This document shows, in pieces, positions 35,120 to 59,387 of a stretch of 64,000 bases of DNA. The stretch is from Chondrilla cf. caribensis (lineage: Eukaryota; Porifera; Demospongiae; Chondrillida; Chondrillidae), in contig OZ026567.1 of the NCBI GenBank assembly GCA_964020155.1, positions 7,898 through 71,897 of the forward strand, read 5' to 3'. Each line of letters opens with the position of its first letter. The first letter of the stretch is position 1. The notes beneath the pieces are model-generated. The model was not told the DNA's origin. It saw nothing but the letters and a program-made list of their open reading frames with translations, and searched no databases. Position numbers and translations under genes: made by a program.

Positions 35120-35256
35120 CAGTAGGTCCTTATTACAGAGGTTTCCTCAATTCAGAGGTCATTTAATACACTACAGTACTACACTGGGACATAGAATGGT
35201 GTCCTTATTATAGAGGTTTCCACATTTCATAGGTTTGTAATAGAGAGGTCCCACTG
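35120..35256. mobile_element. pogo/Tigger-like MITE, 137 bp
   Basis: The left end CAGTAGGTCCTTATTACAGA and the right end (reverse complement CAGTGGGACCTCTCTATTAC) are terminal inverted repeats of the pogo type, and TA lies on both sides (35118-35119, 35257-35258), the expected target duplication. The interior is repeats of the same motif (AGAGGTTTCC at 35149 and 35211). No transposase. Confidence 0.72.
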
Positions 35257-35270
35257 TAGTTCTTTTCGTG

Positions 35271-35310
35271 TTAGGGTTAGGGTTCGAAATTGGGTTAGCC
35301 GTTAGGGTTA
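35271..35310 (+). repeat. Short interstitial telomeric tract, inverted orientation
   Basis: TTAGGGTTAGGGTT at 35271-35284, then GGGTTAGCCGTTAGGGTTAG to 35311. TTAGGG is on plus, opposite to the terminal array. Confidence 0.8.
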
Positions 35311-35528
35311 GAAATTGATGGAAATCTCTCATGCAAACTTTACAAAAATTATCGTCTCTGTGTTGGGTATACATATTTGGGTGGTTTAGCGTAGCTGTAT
35401 GGTTGTAGGAGCGATTTTGGGTTGAAGCAAGAGTTGCTTTGGAGTATCGTTTATAACGTAGGGTTACATCCTTTCCGCCAGGAAGTAATCAGTAATTATT
35501 ATTGCACAATGCATTAATAGCCTATTCG

Positions 35529-35537
35529 TATAAATAG
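35529..35537 (+). promoter_or_regulatory. TATA box of the glutathione reductase gene
   Basis: TATAAATAG lies 84 bp upstream of the chosen ATG (35613). Initiation about 30 bp downstream would fall near 35560, so the upstream ATG at 35562 would be at the very start of the mRNA. Confidence 0.55.
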
Positions 35538-37936
<2,399 letters not shown>

Positions 37937-38171
37937 TTGTTTAGTCTAACAAGCCAGAACATTGTTCTAAAAATAGTTAATTATTCATGACGCCTATTAG
38001 TTGTAGAGTTTTCGTGCATAATTAGAAACTTACGGTGCGCATTTAGCCGTGGTTATAGTGGCATCCCCTTAAATCTGGACGTCGCGAAGACACCGAATCC
38101 GTCCCAACTGAAGACAAATCGATTAGACAGAAAATTTGGTTGCGAGAGTCACTTGAACGAAGAAAGGGCTA

Positions 38172-44414
<6,243 letters not shown>

Positions 44415-45060
44415 CATTCAGCTGGAGAAGTGTCCTATTTTCCTATAGAGCAGTTTGTATATAATATTAATAATAAGGATGCCCTTATCAGCAGATAACA
44501 CACTTCTTATTAACCCTTAAGCATATTATATATAATAGAACTGTCATTTAATGATCATTTATTATACAGTATTATTAACTCTGTAACATGTTTTGATGTA
44601 ACATTAATAGTTCCACATGCAGCCAAATTCATAACAGCATGTACCTCATTCAAGTTGTGACTGATATGCGCTCGTTTGCGATGTGTTTACTCGCTGACGA
44701 TGTTAAAGGTTCGCGCTTACTCGATATATTATTATTGTCTAGCTTTCCGCCGCTCGGCGCCTCTTTTAGGGATGGTCTAGCTAGCTAGACTACTCTAGTA
44801 TGGCTTCGGAAGGCAACCCGAGGTCGATCATCAAAAGGGTTAGGGCAAAACTTGTGACGGAAGGGTAAAACCCTATAATTATTAACCCTCATTCCCAAAC
44901 TCCACACGTGTTCAGCGTGTGTACGTAACGCTGAGTAATTACGTCCGAACTACCCGCAGTGGCCAACTACGTACTTAGCTAACCTGTTCCCTGGGATATA
45001 GTGTGTTCGTCGAGTGATTTCTAGTACTCGAAAACTAAACGTGTTTTGGCTTTCCAAGGT
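44415..45060. other. Intergenic region, kinase to DDX3
   Basis: The first half is AT-rich (ATATTAATAATAAGG) and probably the kinase 3' flank. The second half, from ~44690, is richer in CpG and presumably holds the DDX3 promoter and 5' leader. No TATA box is obvious. Confidence 0.5.
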
Positions 45061-48173
<3,113 letters not shown>

Positions 48174-48619
48174 CTTGATAACGAAGACAGTTGATGTAGT
48201 GCAAGTTTGAGTTAAAAATTGAAAATGGAACTCGAAATGTGCGTGACCGGGTACCCGTACGTACACAATGTAGGGCGTTCCGAAGGGGCGGGATTACCCG
48301 ATCTGGGGGAGTGACCTAGAGTCGCAAAGTTTCGAAGTTGCTTGAAGGACGCTAAGAAGCTAACGGTAAGGCTGCGAGGTGTTTGTTGCGTACGTTTGTC
48401 CGCGAGGATTGTTTTCACAATGATTAACAAGTGCTCATGGATTTTTTTCGTTCGACGAGTTGAAAGCAAAATTTTTGGGCGTTGCCCAAAGTGTCGTTAG
48501 GATAACTTGTCTGAAGTTCTCGTGTTATTATTGGATACGAGTTTGTGACCCTTCGCTTTGTGATCTTTGGTGCGTTCACTTCATTTACTAACAGATTCTT
48601 TCAGCAATTCACGGTCACT
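48174..48619. other. Intergenic region, DDX3 to myosin VII
   Basis: No coding exon seen. The sequence is mixed and moderately CpG-containing; promoter elements are not identifiable by eye. Confidence 0.5.
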
Positions 48620-48944
48620 ATGGTCATCCTAACCAAGGTAAGGAGCCGTACGGCTCTTGTGGGAAATGTTTGTGGTGTTTGTATCTGTTGTAGTCGAGGT
48701 CGTGTTGTGTAGGGTGAACACGTGTGGCTGGACAACACCGAGGGTGGAGAGTTCCAGGTCCCCATCGGAGCAATAGTGAAGTATTCTGACACCGGACAGC
48801 TCCAACTGGTGGACGATGAGGGAAATGAGCATTGGGTCGACTCAAAGAACGCCAAAAAAGTTCGACCCATGCACCAGACCAGCGTAGAAGGAGTGGAGGA
48901 CATGGTATGTTGTTGTTGTTGTTGCTGCTATTGGTGTGTGTGTG

Positions 48945-49026
<82 letters not shown>

Positions 49027-49998
49027 TCATTCCATGTTGCACCTTACAGATCTTGCTGGGAGATCTTCATGAAGCCGGTATTCTACACAATTTGCTGATG
49101 AGATATCAAAATAAGAAGATATATGTTAGTCATCATTCTCTACTCTCCTAGCGCTTTTAACTGCTCATCTCCTTCCAACAGACCTACACTGGATCCATCC
49201 TGGTGGCCATCAACCCTTACACTGAGCTGCCCATCTACGATGCAGAGCACATCCAGAGATACAGAGGAAAGAAGATTGGAGACGAAGAACCACATATCTT
49301 TGCCATAGCTGATAATGCCTGGCATAGAATGCTCAGGAACAATCACGACCAGTGTGTGATCATCAGGTGGGTCCCAGTGTGACACCTACTGCACCACTAG
49401 CCTCACCTGTGGTCCTTGCTTGTCTCAGTGGAGAGTCTGGAGCTGGTAAAACTGAGTCTACAAAGCTCATACTGCAGTTCTTGGCAGCCGTCAGTGGTCA
49501 GCACTCGTGGATAGAGAGACAGGTCCTTGATTCCAATCCAATATTGGAAGGTAAATTAGAACACACTCCTTTTTGTTATTGGCAATGATCAATCCACTCA
49601 TTTGCATCATCCAGCATTTGGGAATGCAAAAACTGTTCGCAATGACAACTCCTCTCGCTTTGGGAAATTCATTGACATTCATTTTTCCTCAAGAGGAGTC
49701 ATTGAAGGTGCCATGATTGATCAGTATTTGCTGGAGAAGTCGCGACTGGTACACCAGCAACTAGGAGAAAGAAACTATCACATCTTCTATCGTCTTCTTG
49801 TCGGATTGAGCAGAGGAGAATTGGACAAGCTGAGCCTCACAAAAGCCAATGATTATTACTATCTCACACAGGTGGGTGTGAGAGCTGGGGTCAGATCAAC
49901 AGTGGTGTGCCCGTAAAATAACAATAAACATGAATCTACCTGTATTGCCCACACCTGGTCCCTCCCCGCACACACACAACACACACACACACACACAC

Positions 49999-50071
<73 letters not shown>

Positions 50072-53000
50072 GGTAACACTTTGACTTGTGAAGGACTGGA
50101 TGAGAGAGCAGAGTTTGCTCAGATCAGAGGAGCAATGAAAGTACTCAACTTCGATGAAGAAGACCAGTGGAACCTTTGGCAGATTGTAGCTGCTATTTTA
50201 CATCTGGGAAACATCAACTTTGGAGGTGTGTGGTGCAACTGTACTTGTTTCTCCTATTGTGTTCACAGTGGTTGGATCCTTCCTCAGAAACTGAGAAGGG
50301 GAATCTCCCAGTAGCTTACTACAGTCCACCAGAATCCGCTGCATCCAACGCTGCTCGGCTGCTGGGGGTGGACATGAAGGCCATGGAGAAGGCCATGTGC
50401 ACGCACACCACGTTGACTCATGGAGAGGTCATTGTGTCTCCAGTTGGTGCACAACAGGCCAAGGATGTCCGCGATGCCTTTGTTAAAGGTTAGGGTATTG
50501 TCCACACACTTTCCTGTGGGTCCTATGTGATTGAGGTAGGCTGGGCACAGTGGTATCACTGGATATGGTCACTCCTGAAGGTATTTATGGGAAAATGTTC
50601 ATTTGGATTGTGGACAAGATTGACCTCTGCATCTACCAGCAAAGCAAGGAGACAAGGGCCAAGAGGCTCAGCATTGGGCTGCTGGACATATTCGGGTTTG
50701 AGAGGTTTGAGATCAACAGGTATGTGTGTAAAGTCATGTGACAATCATGTGAACAGCATATGAGTTTGACTCTGTGTACGTGCGTAGCTTTGAGCAAATG
50801 TGCATCAATTACTGCAACGAGAACCTTCAGCAGTTCTTTGTGAGGTACATATTCAAGCTGGAACAAGCAGAGTATGACAAGGAGAACATATCTTGGACTC
50901 ACATCCAGTTCAAAGACAATCAAGAAATTTTGGACATGATAGCTGTCAAACCTTTGAACTTGATCGCTCTCATTGACGAAGAAAGCAGATTTCCCAAGGT
51001 GTGTGGTGTGTGTTATTTGACACTACTGCTGGGCAATATCTACTTGAGGTCATTCAACTAACTAGTTCCCATCAATATCTTGACATACGTAACTAAACAT
51101 TGTGATATTTCCTTGCTTGGATCTTCTACTACAAATGCTTGCTCACACAATTCAACATCTCTCTATGGACAGTGGGTTTACATGGCTAATGTCCAAGTAT
51201 GCAACCACAAGATAAAGTGGTGATTGACTTTACCACCGCTGTAGTACACTTGGACGGGCCACAACTATATCACCTGGTATCCGATACAACCTACACGATA
51301 TTATATTGATGTCCTTCAGATATCCCAAATAACTACAGATATTGATATTTTGCTGGGCACTATTTGACACTACACTCTGGATACTGCAGGGCACAGATGT
51401 CAGCATGCTGCAGAAGCTGGTGAAACAACATGGGAAGAATCCTCACTTTGTTGTGCCCAAGTCCTCCCGGGTGCAGGAGTTTGGGATTGTCCATTTTGCA
51501 GGGAAAGTCTTCTACACAGCGCATGGTGAGGTTTGGGTCACTGTAATGCTGTATAAATGACAAGTTCCAATGGTGTTTGTACTGTATAAAACATGTATCT
51601 AATGACATATTCTGTAGGTTTTCTGGAGAAGAACAGAGACACATTCAGTGCAGATCTTTTTGACCTGTTGCACAAGACAAGGAATCAATATCTACACAGT
51701 CTTTTCAAGGGTGACACAGCTATGGTGAGTGATCTGCATGCACACACATCTTATGCTGGTTTGACCGATCCAACCCTCTCAATAGTCCACAGAGACAAGG
51801 AAGAAAGCCCCCACTCTGGGACCTCAATTCAAAAAGTCCCTGGACAAACTCATGAAGACTCTTGAAGCTTGTCAGCCATTTTTTGTTCGTTGTGTTAAGC
51901 CTAATGAGCTGAAGGCTGCTCTGGTGAGTTCAGAAGGAGTTGGTGCTTTTAGGTCTCTTCAAAATTCACCATGTGCTCATCTGCCAGGTCTTTGACCGAG
52001 AACTGTGTACACGTCAGCTGCGATATTCCGGAATGATGGAAACCATCAGGATCAGGAGGGCAGGGTATCCTATCAGACACGCCTTTTATGAGTTTGTTGA
52101 ACGTTATCGTCTGTTGGTGCCCGGTATAACAGAAGCCTGGAGACTGCCCAATGCTGACAATCGGCAACTTTGCAAGAGGATTTTAACGGTCATTTTGGAG
52201 GGTCATGACTGGCAGCTTGGAAAGACCAAAGTGTTTTTGAAGGTTCGTCCCCACTCTCCAACAAATACACAGTAGCCACTCGTGAACAGCTGACCAAGAC
52301 CGATTTGTGTTGTTGTGTTAGGATAACGATGACCAATATTTGGAGGAAGTTCGCGAAAGAGAGCTCGGGAAAAGAGTCATTATTATCCAGAAAACTGTGC
52401 GAGGGTGGCTCCAGAGGAAACGCTACAAAAAGATGAAGTGGGCCTCGGTGATCCTGCAGAAGAACTTCAGAAGACTTCGCACTCAAAGGAAGTACCTGAA
52501 GGTATGAGAGTATCATAACTGTTCACACCGCCTCAGCACTTGTGCATGAGCTCGACTGGGTCTCATTTATCTCTGTGCGTACGCAGATGAAACGAGGATT
52601 TGCCAGACTACAGGCCACCTTCAGAGCCAGAAAACTGACTCGAGAGTTTAGAAAATTGAGATCTGGAGTCTCCAAGCTGCAGGTTAGTACTGGAGCAGTC
52701 TTGACCGAATGATGTGCTTGACATATTGTTTTTCTCCAGTGCTTCTGCAGAGGTTACCTGGTCCGTCAGGAATGTCGCAGGAAAGTACGGGCGGCCATCT
52801 CCATCCAAGCCATTGTGAGGATGAAGCTGCAGAGAGAGAAGTTCAAGAAAATGTTGGCTCATCATCGAAGGATGAAGGAACTGGAAGCCATGAGAAAGAA
52901 GGAAGAGGAGGAACTGAAGAAGAAAATGGCCGCCGAGGAGGCAAAGAAAGAGGCAGAGAGAAAGCAGCAAGAATACCTTGAGCAATTGGAAAGGCAAGCC

Positions 53001-55115
53001 AGAGAGGAAGAAGAGCAGAAGCGACAAGAACTTGAGAAGAAAAAGGAAGAATTGAGGAAAATTGAAGAGAAACAAGAGAGGGACATGGAGCAAGCACCAG
53101 ATGACTCACAGGTTGTTGATGACATATTTGGTTTCCTTGGTGATGGTCAGTCCAATACCGGACAGCCTGGCTATGTTTATCAAGGTGACGAGTCACGCCT
53201 TCCTCTACCAGCTGTAGAGGTTAGTCAACATTGGGGAATTTGGCAGAACAACACTGTTGCCATGGTAATGTACGTATCTCATCCTTTTTTAGATTGAAGA
53301 GGACATTTCTGTTTATAAGTTCTCAAAGTTCGCTGCCACTTACTTCCAAGGGGCGGCTACTCCTTCTTGGATCCATCGCCAGTTGAAGCAGCCCATGTTA
53401 CCCCTCAAGTCCGAACATGACAGACAAGCTGCTGTCGCCATTTGGACCATCATCAGGCGATTTATGGGGGATCTCCCTGAGCCCAAGGTGACACAACAGG
53501 CAGAACAGAAGGTGAGCATCATTTAGAATATTTGTCCTTGGACAGCAGTTGCTACCCCTCACTCTGTTCACTGACGCACAGTCCAGAGAAGGTATTGGGA
53601 AGAGACTCTATGACTCCATTGGTAGAGCTCTAGGGAGAAACAAGCTGAACGACCTTGAGCAACAGATGCAAGAAGACACTGAAGAAAACGATGCTCAGCC
53701 AGGCCAATCCCGGGAGGACAGAAAGAAGGAGACACTTCGAAAGAGGATAGCCTCCATGACGTTGAAGAAGAAGAGCAAAATATCTCAAGTGGGTGTGGCT
53801 ATATCTTGTGGGTGTGGTCCACACAATATGGATACACACATTATTAGTAGTACATATGTGCAGAGATAGTTGCTGTTTTCAGAGCACACACTTTTGTGGC
53901 TCCAGGACGTTGCTGATATGATGCGTGACGAGTCGACGGACACAGGAGAGTATCAGATGGCCATCCTCCAGCGTCCGACCAGCAACCTGGAGAAGCTCCA
54001 CTTCATCATTGGATACGGCATCCTGAGGGAGGAGCTCAGAGATGAGATTTACTGTCAAATTTGCAAGCAGCTCACTCAGAACCCCTCCAAGTCCTCTCAC
54101 GCCAGAGGATGGGTCTTGCTGTCCTTGTGCGTGGGGTGCTTTGCTCCTAGTGACAAGGTTGGTGGAGGGGTGCTGTGGGTTACCATGACAACTGTTGAGT
54201 TACCGAGCCAACAAGTACTACTCCTACTCCCTGCACACAGTTCATCAAGTACCTGCGCTGCTTCATCAGTGAGGGACCGCCTGGTTACGCCCCCTACTGT
54301 GAGGAGAGGCTGAGGAGGACTCAGGTAAATGGGACCAGGAGCCAGCCGCCCTCCTGGCTGGAACTGCAGGCTACAAAATCCAAGAAGCCATTGATGCTGC
54401 CCATAACCTTCATGGATGGTAATACTAGAACCTTACTAGCTGACTCAGCAACTACAGCCAAAGAGCTGTGCACACAGTTGGCTGAGAAGATAGGTTTGAA
54501 GGACCATTTTGGGTTCTCCCTCTACATTGCTCTCTTTGACAAGGTGTGTACCAACAAACGTGCGTGTGTGGTCATGTGAGATGTATGTGATGTGGTCCAT
54601 GTGCACTTAGGTATCCTCGCTTGGCAGTGGTGGGGACCATGTCCTTGATGCCATCTCACAGTGTGAGCAGTACGCCAAGGAGCTTGGAGCACAGGAGAGG
54701 AATGCTCCATGGAGACTATTCTTCAGGAAAGAGATATTTGCTCCTTGGCACAACCCTTCAGAGGACCCAGTAGGTACCAATCTGATCTACCAACAAATTG
54801 TGAGGGGTATCAAGTTCGGGGAGTACAGGTGTGACAAGGTGGGTGTGGTCAGATTGCTTGTTTCTTTGGTGGGTGTGGTCAGAGCCATGTACTAGCTGAC
54901 AATCCTGCTTCCCTGGTGCTCATAGACGGAGGACCTAGCAGCATTGGCTGCCCAGCAGTACTACGTCGAGTATGGTCATGATTTGAATGCTGATCGTGTG
55001 ACAAGTCTTGTCCCAAAGTACGTCCCAGATGTTCTGCTACAAGGATCAGGAGCAGTGGACAAGTGGACACAGCTTGTTATCAATGCTTACAAGAAGGTGT
55101 GTTCTCTCTACAGCT

Positions 55116-55185
<70 letters not shown>

Positions 55186-58100
55186 ATGTGTGCGTGCATG
55201 TGTGTCTGTGTGCGTGTGTGAGTGAGTGTCCATGGTTCATTGATAGTGGATTGATGAAAGGAATGTTTTGTCTTCAGGCTCGCTACGTTAGGGACCGAAT
55301 TGACCGAACAAGAGTTAAGCAAGAAATTGTCATGTATGCTAAACTAAAGTGGCCCCTCCTCTTTTCGAGATTCTATGAAGCCTACAAATTCAGTGGACCA
55401 CAGCTACCTAAGAATGATGTGATTATCGCTGTCAACTGGACCGGGGTCTACATTGTTGACGACCAAGAGCATGTGCTCCTCGAGTGCTCCTTCCCAGAAC
55501 TGACCAATGTATCAAGCAGCAGGTGAGGAGGTTGCTATGACAACATGCCGTCATAGTCAGATTCACGGACACTTTCCTGTTTCCAGATCTGGTCGCAGTC
55601 AAGGACAGAGCTTCTCCATCACCACCATCAAGGGAGACGAGTACACCTTCACTTCCACCAACGGAGAGGACATTAGGGACCTCGTTCTGTACTTTTTAGA
55701 TGGTTTGAAGAAGAGGAGCAAATACGTCATTGCAATGATGGACTACCAGAGCCCAGGTAGGTGTGGCCATAAGTGGGAGTCCTTTAGTAAAGATGGGTGG
55801 GTCACCATAATTGTTTGCATCCACCATCACCATCACCATAGGTGAAGGATCGGCTTTTCTGAGTTTTAAGAAGGGTGATTTGATCCGATTGGACAACGAG
55901 GATGGTCAGGACGTGATGCAGAGTGGTTGGTGTAGTGGAATATGCGAACGGACGGGAGAGCAAGGGGATTTCCCTGCAGAGTGTGTGTATGTCCTCCCTG
56001 CCATAACACGCCCCCCACCCGAAGTCCTGGTAAGCAGTCCTCACTCCCTCTGACAAGGAGCAAGGTGCTAGTGTTCTGCTGTCATTTCCCAGGCCTTGTT
56101 CGCTGAGAGAACTCCAGAAACAGAGAAAGTTCTTGAAACTACTCAATCTGCTCTGGGAAGGCTGGAGGCTGCGGAGAAGCCCCACACCTTGGAGCAATTC
56201 TCCTATGACTACTTCCTCCCTCCTCCCAAACGGACACTGAGGAACACCCTGTCCTCAAGTAACCTCAGAGGGAAGGGATCTGGACAGCCTTGGGCATTCA
56301 CCAGGGTGTGTAGTGGGGTGTGTAGTGGGGGTGTAGTGGGGGTGTGTAGTGGGTGGTGTAGTGGGGGTGTGGTGGGTGTGTAGTGGGTGGTGTAATGGGG
56401 TGTGTAGTGAGTGGTGTAGTGGGTGGTGTAGTGGGCGGTGTAGTGGGTGGTGTAGTGTGTTTCACCCAATGTTAGTATCGATGTATAGTACATTTCACTG
56501 CTTTGCAAACCTCCGTCAGGACCCTCTCAAGAAACCATTATTGAAGAAGTTGGCGAACCAATCGGAGGAGATACAGCAGAAAGCCTGCCAGTCCTTCCTT
56601 GATATCCTTTAATATACTGTGGTATTAATACTGGTTTGCATGTGCATTGTGTCAGTACTAATAATATTATTGCTCCTTAACCCCCTCCACCTGTCATGAA
56701 GTACATGGGGGACTACCCCAGTAAGAAGCTGAGGCTCAGCACCGAGTTGACTGATGCCATCTTCGAACCACCTCTCCTGCATGTGAGTCCTGCACCATCC
56801 ATATCAGCACCAACTTTAGCCCTCACCAAATCAACTATCACTCGCATCCACTCTCCACTTACTGTCCACCCATTCCACCCACTCCTCCTTCATCCACTCC
56901 TCCACCCACTCCTCCACCCACTCCTTCACCCACTCCTCCACCCACTCCTCCACCCACTCCTTCTTCACCCACTCCTCCACCCACTCCCCCACCCACTCCT
57001 CCACCCACTCCTCCACCCACTCCCCCACCCACTCCTCCACCCACTCCTCCACCCACTCCCCCACCCACTCCTCCACCCACTCCTCCACCCACTCCTCCAC
57101 CCACTCGTATACCTGCATCCTCCAGGAACCTCTCAGAGATGAGATCTATTGTCAGATCATCAAACAGTTAACTGACAACAAACAGAGAACCAGCGAGGAG
57201 CGTGGGTGGGAGCTGATATGGTTGACCACTGGGCTTTTCCCTTGCAGGTGGGTGATAGTGTACACACTCTTGACACACCCTGACACACCCTTTTATCACT
57301 GGAATTTCTCAAACAGTTCAATTCTTCAGAAAGAAGTTATCCAGTTTTTACGTTCCAAGATGACAAGACAGCCGATTGCTAGTGACTGTCATCAGAGATT
57401 GATGAAAACTGTTAAGAATGGTCAGAGAAAGTATCCACCGCATTTGGTGGAAGTGGACGCTATTCAAGTTAGTCACACTGCTATAGTTGTCAGTTTTGGG
57501 ACCTCACCCTAGTGTACACCTGATCTTCTGCACAGAACAAGACCACTCAGATCTTTCATAAGGTGTTCTTCCCCGACGAAACCAACCAAGCTTTTGAGGT
57601 GGACTCTGGAACGAGGTCAAAGGATTTCTGTGCGGGAATTGCTGAGCGCCTTGGCCTTAAGTCTTCAGAGGGGTTTTCCCTGTTTGTCAAAATCCAAGAT
57701 AAAGGTTGTAAACACAAATAATGGTTCTGTTTCTGTGTAAACAATTTATTTGGATGTTCCCTCCACTTCTCCAGTAATCAGTGTTCCCGAAGGTGATTTC
57801 TTCTTTGATTTCGTGCGGCACCTGACGGAGTGGCTGAAGAGAGCTCGTCCTAGTAAAGACACTTCAACCTTCAACTTGACTTATCAAGTGTTCTTTATGA
57901 AGAAGCTGTGGTCCACCACAGTGATAGGACGTGATCCGGTAGCCGATTGCATGTTCCACTTCCATCAGGTGAGACCCGGCAGTCTGTGGAGGGGACTGCT
58001 TAGGTGTTATCCCCCCACCACCACCCCCTAGGAAATCCCCAAGTACCTCCGAGGCTACCACAAGTGCACGCTGGAGGAGTGTGCTGCACTTGGAGCTCTC

Positions 58101-58754
58101 ATCTACCGGGTCAAGTTTGGGGACACCAAAGCTCACTTCCAACACATCCCGTGAGTGCCACATATATCCCAGTGCCCCTCCCACTACACCTGACACACCT
58201 TCTGCCATTCAAACTGTAGCCAAATCCTGAACCAGCTAGTCCCATATGACATGGTTCGTCAGCTGAGCCCCGATGACTGGAAGAAGGTGACTTGCATGTG
58301 ATTCAAATGTGACTTGCATGTGATTTACTCATGAATGTGCACATGACCCAGGTCATCATTGTAAACTTCAACAAGCACTCAGCTCGTTCCAAGGAGGACG
58401 CAAAGATTGGATTCTTGAAAATTATTAGTCGTTGGCCAACATTTGGGTCCGCCTTCTTTGAAGTCAAGGTAGAAGTCGCTGATGGTGAAGGTTGTCAGTT
58501 TTGTGTGTTGTGATTGTTTTGTGTTTTGCTGTGTTTCCTAGCAACAAACAGAGCCTCAGTTCCCGGAGGTCTTGCTCATTGCCATCAACAAGAATGGAGT
58601 CAGTCTAATCCACCCTCAGACAAAGGACATCCTCTCCAACTATCCCTTCACTAAGATCAGCAACTGGTCCAGTGGGAACAACTATTTCCACATGACTATC
58701 GGGAACCTCGTGAGAGGGAACAGACTCTTGTGTGAGACATCACTGGTAGGTTTG

Positions 58755-58822
<68 letters not shown>

Positions 58823-58835
58823 TGTGCGTGCGTGC

Positions 58836-58875
<40 letters not shown>

Positions 58876-59225
58876 TGCATTATAGAATGCATGAATTGTT
58901 CTGGTTCAAACATTTTGACCACATCCCCAAACTCTCCTAAACATGATGATGGAAACCTTATAGTGTTGGTACACAGTGATAGAAATATTCAAACATTATT
59001 GATGAGAAACTCCCACCTTATCTGCAAGCCAATACCCAGAACTAATCTTTATTCCTATCCATTTGGTATGGGTTCCCTATCCATTGTAGTGTCTGTCACT
59101 TGATGTTGTGTTGGCTATGTGGTTGTCATTGTCTGAAGAGCTTGTCCAAGAAGATCTTCCTGTTCACAACCACTTGACCTCCCTTTGATGGAACTTCTCT
59201 ACCACCCTCTCCCTCCCACACACAT

Positions 59226-59274
<49 letters not shown>

Positions 59275-59387
59275 GCTACAAGATGGATGACCTCCTCACT
59301 TCGTACATATCACTGATGTTGACGACAATGAATAGACAAAAGAAACAATCTGCTAGCAGGTCCAGGGGAACTCCCCGTCGCTACTAG
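48620..59387 (+). CDS. MYO7A: Myosin VII heavy chain (MYO7A/B-like)
   Basis: Unconventional actin motor of microvilli, filopodia and stereocilia in animals. 38 exons, 2187 aa (human MYO7A 2215); every phase closes. Starts MVILTK. Motor domain to ~residue 727: P-loop GESGAGKT, switch [11 protein letters not shown], switch II DIFGFE, then [10 protein letters not shown]. Five IQ motifs (52322-52860: [16 protein letters not shown] and onward), then a charged single-alpha-helix stretch (~855-940). Tail: MyTH4-1 ([15 protein letters not shown] region at 53440), FERM-1, SH3 ([15 protein letters not shown] at 55842), MyTH4-2 ([10 protein letters not shown]), FERM-2 ending [13 protein letters not shown]. 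Terminal exons are 58542-58745 and 59274-59387. The intron at 56602-56690 is AT-AC type. Vertebrate MYO7A and MYO7B cannot be told apart here. Confidence 0.97.
48932..49025 (+). repeat. TG microsatellite, donor side of myosin intron
   Basis: (TG)n starting 28 bp after donor ATG|GTATGT (48905), preceded by a TTG/TGC run. Confidence 0.96.
49969..50068 (+). repeat. CA microsatellite, acceptor side of myosin intron
   Basis: (CA)n runs to within a few bases of acceptor AAACAG|GGTAAC (50072) and takes the place of a normal polypyrimidine tract. Confidence 0.96.
50999..51389 (+). other. Longer myosin VII intron without repeat
   Basis: 391-bp intron between exons ending RFPK and starting GTDVSML. 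AT-rich. CAAGTATGCAACCACAAGATAAAGTGG and GTACACTTGGACGGGCC form a partial inverted arrangement (GTCCAAGTATG / ...TACACTTGGAC). No exon inside. Confidence 0.55.
55117..55183 (+). repeat. TG microsatellite, donor side of myosin intron
   Basis: (TG)n from 20 bp after donor AAGAAG|GTGTGT (55097), grading into GCATGTGTGCGTG. Confidence 0.96.
56306..56459 (+). repeat. Minisatellite starting at a splice donor (myosin VII)
   Basis: The intron starts GTGTGTAGTGGGGTGTGTAG and continues as irregular 12-13 bp units (GTGGTGTAGTGG) for about 150 bp. Confidence 0.92.
56602..56690 (+). other. U12-type AT-AC intron in myosin VII
   Basis: The only reading that joins ...QSFL to ...[10 protein letters not shown] is an intron with 5' end ATATCCTTT (56602-56610) and 3' end CTCCAC (AC at 56689-56690). 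The donor equals the U12 AT-AC consensus ATATCCTT. TCCTTAAC (56674-56681) equals the U12 branch-point consensus and lies 10-11 nt from the 3' end, the expected distance. There is no GT near the exon end that would work. The exon phase (82 nt, then 92 nt) closes exactly and gives [13 protein letters not shown], matching the family. Confidence 0.92.
56871..57112 (+). repeat. 12-bp pyrimidine-rich minisatellite, acceptor side
   Basis: CCACCCACTCCT repeated about 19 times with CTTCA interruptions, ending 14 bp before acceptor CCTCCAG (57126). Confidence 0.95.
58760..58873 (+). repeat. TG microsatellite, donor side of last myosin intron
   Basis: (TG)n with a GCGTGCGTGCGTG core begins 15 bp after donor CACTG|GTAGGT (58746). 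Confidence 0.96.
59217..59273 (+). repeat. CA microsatellite, acceptor side of last myosin intron
   Basis: (CA)n runs directly into the acceptor CACACACAG|GGC (59274), so the splice acceptor is the last repeat unit plus G. The same intron has TG at its donor side. Confidence 0.96.

Noticed and set aside
50226..50287. Exon start at CACAG|TGGTTGG in myosin VII
   Set aside because: That acceptor puts the next exon out of phase; the acceptor CCTCAG at 50287 restores phase and gives [14 protein letters not shown].
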